Part shown: in pieces, positions 59,664-64,000 of the stretch
Layout: every line of letters starts with the position of its first letter
How positions within the stretch are numbered: position 1 is the first letter of the stretch
Assembly (NCBI RefSeq): GCF_014641555.1
Contig: NZ_BMHY01000005.1
Coordinates: 250,011-314,010, forward strand
Source: Paenibacillus radicis (ex Gao et al. 2016)
Lineage (GTDB): Bacteria; Bacillota; Bacilli; Paenibacillales; Paenibacillaceae
Direction: 5' to 3'
DNA length: 64,000 nt
Notes under the pieces: generated by a model
What the model was told of the DNA's origin: nothing
The model's input: the letters and a program-made list of their open reading frames with translations, nothing else
The model's database searches: none
Program-made: the position numbers and the translations under genes

Positions 59664-60263
59664 ATGGCGAATGATCAAGTTTTAACGAAGGAAGCGATCT
59701 TGGACGCCGCGGAGCAAGTGCTTCGCCGGTATGGACCGGACAAAACGTCGGTCGTTGACATTGCGAAGGCGCTGCAGGTTAGTCACGGCACGCTTTACCG
59801 TCACTTTCCTAGCAAAACCGCGCTTCGTGAAGCCGTTACGGAAAGATGGCTTCAACAAAGCGTAGCGGAACCATTGAGTGCTATTATCGAGAAGCAGCAT
59901 AGCGATGCGGATGAAGCCTTGCATATGTGGCTAAAAACTCTTATCGAGATCAAACGAAGCGCTTCGCTCAACGATCCCGAAATGTTCGCGATGTATGCGG
60001 CTGTAACGCTCGATGCTACGGCGATTATTGCTGAGCATATCGATAGTCTCACCGGACAAATCGAAGTGCTGCTGGAGCGAGGCAAGGTGTCTGGAGCTTT
60101 CCGATACGACCAGCCGGCGGATCGGCTGGCCCGTGCTGTATTTTCTGCAACGGCAAAGTTCCATCATCCGGCACATGCAGCGGAATGGACGGGGGAATCT
60201 GCAGATGAGGAGTTCGGCAGTCTATGGAAGCTGCTCCTCTCCGGCCTTGCCTCATCTAAATAG
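59664..60263 (+). CDS. TetR/AcrR family transcriptional regulator
   Basis: The protein has 199 residues; AAGGAAGA precedes the ATG. DNA-binding domain: KEAILDAAEQVLRRYGPDKT, then VVDIAKALQVSHGTLYRHFPSKTALREAV, a standard helix-turn-helix with HGTLYRHFPSK. The C-terminal part (residues 80-195) resembles the TetR_C domain of YbiH or similar, with LNDPEMFAMYAAV. It is followed by a terminator, then an SDR gene. A shared motif before both genes suggests that it regulates itself and the SDR. Confidence 0.94.
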   Translation: MANDQVLTKEAILDAAEQVLRRYGPDKTSVVDIAKALQVSHGTLYRHFPSKTALREAVTERWLQQSVAEPLSAIIEKQHSDADEALHMWLKTLIEIKRSASLNDPEMFAMYAAVTLDATAIIAEHIDSLTGQIEVLLERGKVSGAFRYDQPADRLARAVFSATAKFHHPAHAAEWTGESADEEFGSLWKLLLSGLASSK

Positions 60264-60269
60264 ATCTGT

Positions 60270-60311
60270 CAAAAAAGCTTCTCCCGTTTATTGAAGGGGA
60301 GAAGCTTTTTT
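60270..60311 (+). terminator. intrinsic terminator after the TetR gene
   Basis: AAAAAAGCTTCTCCC pairs with GGGAGAAGCTTTTTT around a ten-base loop. Confidence 0.95.
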
Positions 60312-60350
60312 GTCTTCGGTTATCGCGTTCCAACCCGTATTAAATTAAAT

Positions 60351-60405
60351 AATGACAAAGTTATAATTTTGTTAGTTGACATTTGTTATTCGCGGGGCCT
60401 ATAAT
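60351..60405 (+). promoter_or_regulatory. SDR promoter with candidate TetR operator
   Basis: TTGACA (60376-60381) and TATAAT (60400-60405) are 18 bases apart. AATGACAAA-N5-AATTTTGTT (60351-60373) abuts the -35 box. Confidence 0.65.
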
Positions 60406-60495
60406 CAAGTCAACCCGATTGGGGGACAATACCAAGCAGATTATTCAAATGAGCAGATCATGCACTGAAAATAGAAGGAAAAGGCGGGATTATTC

Positions 60496-61236
60496 ATGGC
60501 AAATTTAACGGGTAAAGTCGCATTAGTTACAGGAGCGTCCAGAGGCATCGGGCAAAAAATTGCGGAGGAGCTTGCCCGTAACGGAGCAAAGGTTGTCGTC
60601 AATTACGCCAGCAGCCCGGATAAAGCGGAGCAAGTCGTTGCCGGCATTAAGCAGCAAGGCGGAGAAGCGGCGGCCATTCAGGCGGATGTCAGCAAAATTG
60701 CCGACGTAGAGCGTTTGTTCCAAGAAACGCTGCAAACTTACGGACAAATCGATATTCTCGTTAATAATGCCGGAATCATGATTACTAAACCGCTCGGGCA
60801 GCTGACCGAAGAGGATTTTGACCGTCAGTTCGCAATTAATGTCAAAGGTACTTTCTTCGCGATTCAGCAAGCTGCCCTGCATATGGCTCAGAACGGAAGA
60901 ATCATTAATTTCTCTACATCCGTAGCAGGCGCCATGTTCCCGACTTACAGCGTCTACGCGGCAACGAAAGGCGCGGTTGAGCAGTTGACACGGCAGTTGG
61001 CTAAAGAGCTTGGTCCTAAAGGCATTACGATTAACGCCATCGCTCCAGGGCCGGTTAACACCGAGCTATTTACGGTAGGAAAGACCGAAGAGCAGATCAA
61101 AGGAATGTCCGGAATGAACGCATTTGGCCGGATCGGCGAGCCGGAGGACATTTCCGCCGTCGTAGCTTTCCTCGCGAGCGACGCTTCGCAATGGGTCACA
61201 GGGCAAACGCTCCGTGCGAATGGAGGCTTTATTTAA
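60496..61236 (+). CDS. SDR family oxidoreductase (FabG-like)
   Basis: The protein has 246 residues, the classical SDR length. Cofactor motif TGASRGIG (14-21), LVNNAGIM (about 90-97), catalytic Ser in NFSTSVAG, and YAATKGA (YxxxK). The C-terminal NAIAPGPVNTELF and a closing GQTLRANGGFI are the usual substrate-loop and dimer ends. An Arg after the Tyr-x3-Lys pocket is absent, and R15/R18 near the cofactor suggest NADPH. The adjacent TetR gene and operator imply induction by a small molecule. Confidence 0.94.
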   Translation: MANLTGKVALVTGASRGIGQKIAEELARNGAKVVVNYASSPDKAEQVVAGIKQQGGEAAAIQADVSKIADVERLFQETLQTYGQIDILVNNAGIMITKPLGQLTEEDFDRQFAINVKGTFFAIQQAALHMAQNGRIINFSTSVAGAMFPTYSVYAATKGAVEQLTRQLAKELGPKGITINAIAPGPVNTELFTVGKTEEQIKGMSGMNAFGRIGEPEDISAVVAFLASDASQWVTGQTLRANGGFI

Positions 61237-61317
61237 CGGATGTGAATACCGCTTTTGGTTCCGGGACAATTCATGTAAGATGGAGAAGCAGCTAGGAACT
61301 GTAGAAGGAGCGGATAG

Positions 61318-61788
61318 ATGATGAATGATGAATTGAAACGATTGCTGGCTCAGGAAGAAGAGCTGCAGTTTACGGCTTTTACTCACGAAGATGCGCTTCA
61401 ACTGGGTCTTATCATCTGTCAGATCGCCAAAGAAGAGATCGGCAAAGGCGTCGCCATTCATATTGAAAATGATGAGCACCCGTTGTTCACGCATTATATG
61501 GAGGGTACCTCCAAGGAAAATGTGTACTGGGTGAACACGAAGAAAAACGTCGTGAATCACTTTGGGCACAGCTCGTTGTATGTCGGTGAATTGTTCAAGT
61601 CGCAGGGGACGACGTTTAAAGACGGCGCGAACCTGCCATTGTCCGAGTATCAAGGCGAGGGCGGCTCGTTTCCGCTGTTCGTGCGCGGCCAAGGCAAGGT
61701 CGGCACTGTCACCGTCTCCGGCTTAGCCGGTGAGGAAGACCACCAGCTTGCTGTAGACGGTATCCGGAAGCTGCTGGCTCAAGCCTAG
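61318..61788 (+). CDS. UPF0303 / HbpS-like (heme-degrading-domain) protein
   Basis: The protein has 156 residues; AAGGAGCGG precedes the ATG. It is the UPF0303 family: LQFTAFTHEDALQLGLIICQ, then GKGVAIHIENDEHPLF, KNVVNHFGHSSLYVG and GKVGTVTVSGLAGEEDHQLAV. The family shares the fold of HbpS, which binds heme or other small ligands. Function in bacteria is unproved. Monocistronic, ended by a complex terminator. Confidence 0.9.
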   Translation: MMNDELKRLLAQEEELQFTAFTHEDALQLGLIICQIAKEEIGKGVAIHIENDEHPLFTHYMEGTSKENVYWVNTKKNVVNHFGHSSLYVGELFKSQGTTFKDGANLPLSEYQGEGGSFPLFVRGQGKVGTVTVSGLAGEEDHQLAVDGIRKLLAQA

Positions 61789-61797
61789 CATTTATAA

Positions 61798-61866
61798 AAG
61801 AAGGCTGCTCCCAAGAGCAATGTCATTAAGTTAACTTAATGACATTGTCCCAAGGGGCGGCTTTTC
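61798..61866 (+). terminator. terminator built around a perfect 30-bp palindrome
   Basis: CAATGTCATTAAG (61818-61830), TTAA, and CTTAATGACATTG (61835-61847) make a perfect dyad. Outer arms AAGGCTGCTCC and GGGGCGGCTTTT add a GC-rich base followed by T. Confidence 0.8.
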
Positions 61867-61965
61867 TTTATTTATCGGCGGCGGATGTAACGGTTTCCGT
61901 ATAAATTGCCACTTGATACTTTTTGAGAGACTAGTGTAGTATATATTCTGTGTTTTTATAGCTTG

Positions 61966-62180
61966 ACTCATATAATTTTGGGGATATGGCCCATAAGTTT
62001 CTACCGGATAGCCAATGCAAATTATCCGACTATGAGTGCTTCGCGATGGCTTTCTATCGCTTGTTCTTCTTGTGCACGTTCATGGCAAGAGCAGCGGGAG
62101 TCGCGGACACGATAAGGGATGAACCGTAGGGACAGGCTTCTCATGAGCGGATAGCTCAAGGAGTTTGTTTCTTTTTTTTC
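61966..62180 (+). promoter_or_regulatory. purine (guanine/xanthine-class) riboswitch controlling xpt-pbuX
   Basis: The aptamer occupies 61966-62037: P1 arms ACTCATA and TATGAGT, the conserved TATAAT, GGATATGG, GTTTCTACC and the 3' GACTAT. GACTAT (not GATTAT) has the C that pairs with guanine or hypoxanthine rather than adenine. The expression platform (to about 62180) contains a TGAGC-GGATA-GCTCA hairpin before an eight-T run, so ligand binding should terminate transcription. A likely promoter is TTGATA (61913-61918) with TAGTAT (61937-61942). Confidence 0.93.
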
Positions 62181-62208
62181 ATTCACACAGAGGGGAAGTT
62201 GACGACAA

Positions 62209-62814
62209 GTGAAAAAGCTGGAAGAACGCATACGTCAAGAGGGGGAAATATTGTCCGATACGGTGCTGAAAGTCGATTCGTTCTTGAATCATCAGGTGGA
62301 CACGGCGCTTGCCCTGGAGATCGGACGGGAGTTTGCGAGCATCTTCGAAGGGAAGACGATTACGAAGGTGCTGACGATTGAAGCAAGCGGCATTCAGTTC
62401 GCTATGGCAACTGGAATCGCCCTGAACGTTCCATTCGTTTACGCGAAGAAGAAAAAGGCGATTACGCAGGCTGAGAAGGTTTATACTGCGCCTGTTCATT
62501 CCTTCACTCGGCAGGAGACCTATCAGGTCAGCATCTCGCAAAAGTATTTGGGACCTGATGACAAGGTGCTCATCGTCGATGATTTCCTGGCAACGGGCGC
62601 TGCGCTTGTAGGCTTGGTGCAGATTGTGAAAGAGGCGGGTGCCGAGCTTGTTGGCGTAGGCTGCGTGATCGAGAAGGGCTTCCAGGAAGGCCGCGGCCTT
62701 CTGGAGCAAATGGGCGTTGACGTTCATTCGCTCGCTCGAATCGCCAAGATGGCGCCGGGGGAAATACATTTCACAGAGCAGCAGTCTGCTGAACGATTAA
62801 AGGAGAAGGTATAA
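62209..62814 (+). CDS. xpt: xanthine phosphoribosyltransferase
   Basis: A GTG start gives 201 residues, near the usual 190-195. It converts xanthine and PRPP to XMP for purine salvage. Evidence: VLKVDSFLNHQVDTALALEIG as in the Bacillus enzyme, VLTIEASGIQFA, FVYAKKKKAITQ, and the PRPP loop VLIVDDFLATGAAL. The GAGGGGA signal is about 11 bases from the GTG. It lies behind the purine riboswitch and four bases before the pbuX start, an order conserved in Bacillota. Confidence 0.95.
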   Translation: MKKLEERIRQEGEILSDTVLKVDSFLNHQVDTALALEIGREFASIFEGKTITKVLTIEASGIQFAMATGIALNVPFVYAKKKKAITQAEKVYTAPVHSFTRQETYQVSISQKYLGPDDKVLIVDDFLATGAALVGLVQIVKEAGAELVGVGCVIEKGFQEGRGLLEQMGVDVHSLARIAKMAPGEIHFTEQQSAERLKEKV

Positions 62815-62818
62815 TTTC

Positions 62819-64000
62819 ATGTTAAGCAAACAGAGAGTGCTTGCGTTAGGATTCCAGCATGTTCTGGCGATGTATGCGGGGGCAGTCATCGTTCCTCTTA
62901 TCGTCGGCGGAGCGTTGAACTTGAATGGTACGCAAATGGCGTACCTGATTGCCGCTGATCTCTTCACATGCGGACTGGCAACGATCCTTCAAGTTATGGG
63001 CACCAAATATTTCGGCAGCAGGCTGCCTGTCGTCTTGGGTTGTACGTTTACGGCGGTAGGTCCAATCATTGCCATCGCTTCAACCTCCAACTTGGCGACT
63101 GCTTATGGAGCCATTATTTTATCCGGTTTATTCGTTGTACTGGCAGCCCCTCTCTACGGGAAGCTGCTGCGGTTCTTCCCTACTGTTGTAACCGGATCGG
63201 TCGTAACGATTATCGGTCTATCTCTAATTCCCGTTGCCATGAATAATGTGGCGGGCGGTCAAGGAACGGAAGGTTTTGGCCTTCCGAGCAATTTGCTGCT
63301 GGCCTTGGTGACACTGGTCGTCATCTTGCTGGTCAATCGCTTGACCAAAGGATTCATGCGCTCTATCTCCGTGCTTATCGGGCTCTTGGTGGGCACTGGG
63401 ATCGGATACGCAATGGGAATCGTCAGCTTCGCGCCGGTTGCCGAGGCTTCCCGATTCAGCATTGCTGAGCCGTTCTACTTCGGAACGCCTCAGTTTAGCC
63501 TGACGGCAATTGTCATGATGATTATCGTCAACATCGTCAGCATGGTGGAATCGACGGGCGTCTATCTGGCAGTCGGTAAAGCGACGGATCAGAAGGTGGA
63601 GCAAAAACAAATCGTCAACGGCCTTCGCTCAGAGGGCGCTGCGATTATGCTGGGCGGCATATTTAATGCATTCCCTTATACGGCATTTTCGCAAAATGTC
63701 GGCTTGATCTCGTTGACCCGCGTGAAAACTCGCGATGTTATTTTCGCTGCGGGCGGTATCATGATCGTTCTGGGCTTGTTCCCTAAGCTCGCTGCAATTA
63801 CGACAGTCATCCCGAGCGCAGTGCTGGGCGGCGCGATGATCGTCATGTTCGGCTCCGTTGCAGCTTCCGGCATCTCGATCTTGTCGGGCGTTGATCTGCG
63901 CAAGGAGAAAAACTTGCTGATCGTGGCCTGCAGCATCGCGGTTGGCCTGGGTTCGGCGGCTGTACCGCAAATTTTCGACCAATTGCCTGACTTTGCGAAA
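62819..64000 (+). CDS. pbuX: xanthine permease, NCS2 family (cut by window end)
   Basis: The frame opens at ATG 62819, with AGGAGAAGG before it, and runs to the end of the window (394 codons visible, no stop). It carries the NCS2 signatures: ALGFQHVLAMYAGAVIVPLI in helix 1, the LPVVLGCTFTAVGPII motif (substrate helix 3), GSVVTIIGLSLIPVAMNN, STGVYLAVGKATDQK, and AFPYTAFSQNVGLISLTRVKTR, given here in part as FPYTAFSQNVGLISLT. About ten membrane helices are visible. Takes up xanthine for Xpt, under the same riboswitch. Confidence 0.95.
   Translation, partial: MLSKQRVLALGFQHVLAMYAGAVIVPLIVGGALNLNGTQMAYLIAADLFTCGLATILQVMGTKYFGSRLPVVLGCTFTAVGPIIAIASTSNLATAYGAIILSGLFVVLAAPLYGKLLRFFPTVVTGSVVTIIGLSLIPVAMNNVAGGQGTEGFGLPSNLLLALVTLVVILLVNRLTKGFMRSISVLIGLLVGTGIGYAMGIVSFAPVAEASRFSIAEPFYFGTPQFSLTAIVMMIIVNIVSMVESTGVYLAVGKATDQKVEQKQIVNGLRSEGAAIMLGGIFNAFPYTAFSQNVGLISLTRVKTRDVIFAAGGIMIVLGLFPKLAAITTVIPSAVLGGAMIVMFGSVAASGISILSGVDLRKEKNLLIVACSIAVGLGSAAVPQIFDQLPDFAK

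Overview
The window reads as chromosomal DNA of a spore-forming, Gram-positive, Paenibacillus-like member of the Bacillota. The supporting signs are strong AGGAGG-type ribosome binding sites, frequent TTG/GTG starts, a YjcZ-type sporulation micropeptide, an S-layer-anchored surface protein, a DbpA/YxiN-type RNA helicase, a Btr-like AraC regulator, a serine T-box, a purine riboswitch in front of xpt-pbuX, and moderate GC content. The genus is an inference from gene content; no rRNA is present. I see no tRNA, IS element, prophage or CRISPR array.

Layout. 1-3.9 kb: end of an ECF sigma gene with its membrane partner (duplicated C-terminal domain), a chemotaxis receptor and an inositol-monophosphatase-type enzyme. 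4-8.1 kb: two SUKH (SMI1/KNR4) proteins, one fused to an L7/L12-like domain, a nucleotidyltransferase, and a TetR-DUF4188 operon with palindromic operators. 8.2-12.4 kb: a sigma/anti-sigma pair; divergent from it, a UMP kinase paralog behind what looks like a leader-peptide attenuator; a frameshifted low-molecular-weight phosphatase gene; a DUF421 membrane protein. 12.6-27.3 kb: a MidA-like methyltransferase with TPRs, an MFS drug exporter with LmrA/QdoR-like boxes, a two-component system, a short-chain dehydrogenase under a MerR-type promoter, an amidohydrolase, an S41 protease, a ribbon-helix-helix gene paired with a sliding-clamp paralog, SelO and GNAT enzymes. 27.7-32.3 kb: a 1532-residue SLH surface protein with seven 240-bp repeats.

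32.3-42.5 kb: dbpA; a reverse-strand exopolysaccharide/c-di-GMP cluster (GH8-like protein, degenerate GGDEF receptor, 50-residue membrane protein, family 2 glycosyltransferase) resembling Bacillus subtilis yda; a Fur-boxed siderophore-binding lipoprotein with its AraC/Btr-type regulator; a stalk-domain protein; and an array of imperfect palindromic repeats. 42.5-55.6 kb: T-box-controlled serS, two MarR circuits, rpiA, an M3 oligopeptidase, a 7TM-PAS-GGDEF diguanylate cyclase, a third sigma/anti-sigma pair (sigma probably starting at CTG), an AHSA1-type protein, a nitroreductase, an LLM flavin oxidoreductase and the YjcZ micropeptide. 55.8-64 kb: a GIY-YIG protein, a second palindromic repeat locus (267-bp tandem units), SRPBCC, epimerase, methyltransferase, TetR-SDR pair, UPF0303 protein, and the riboswitch-xpt-pbuX purine salvage operon, cut by the window end.

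Most genes form one- or two-gene units closed by strong intrinsic terminators, many with a recognisable local operator, so the region is mainly a series of small sensing/response modules. The least ordinary items are the attenuator in front of the UMP kinase paralog, the RHH-clamp pair, the SUKH-L7/L12 fusion, the two related palindromic repeat loci, and the small membrane protein coupled to the glycosyltransferase.
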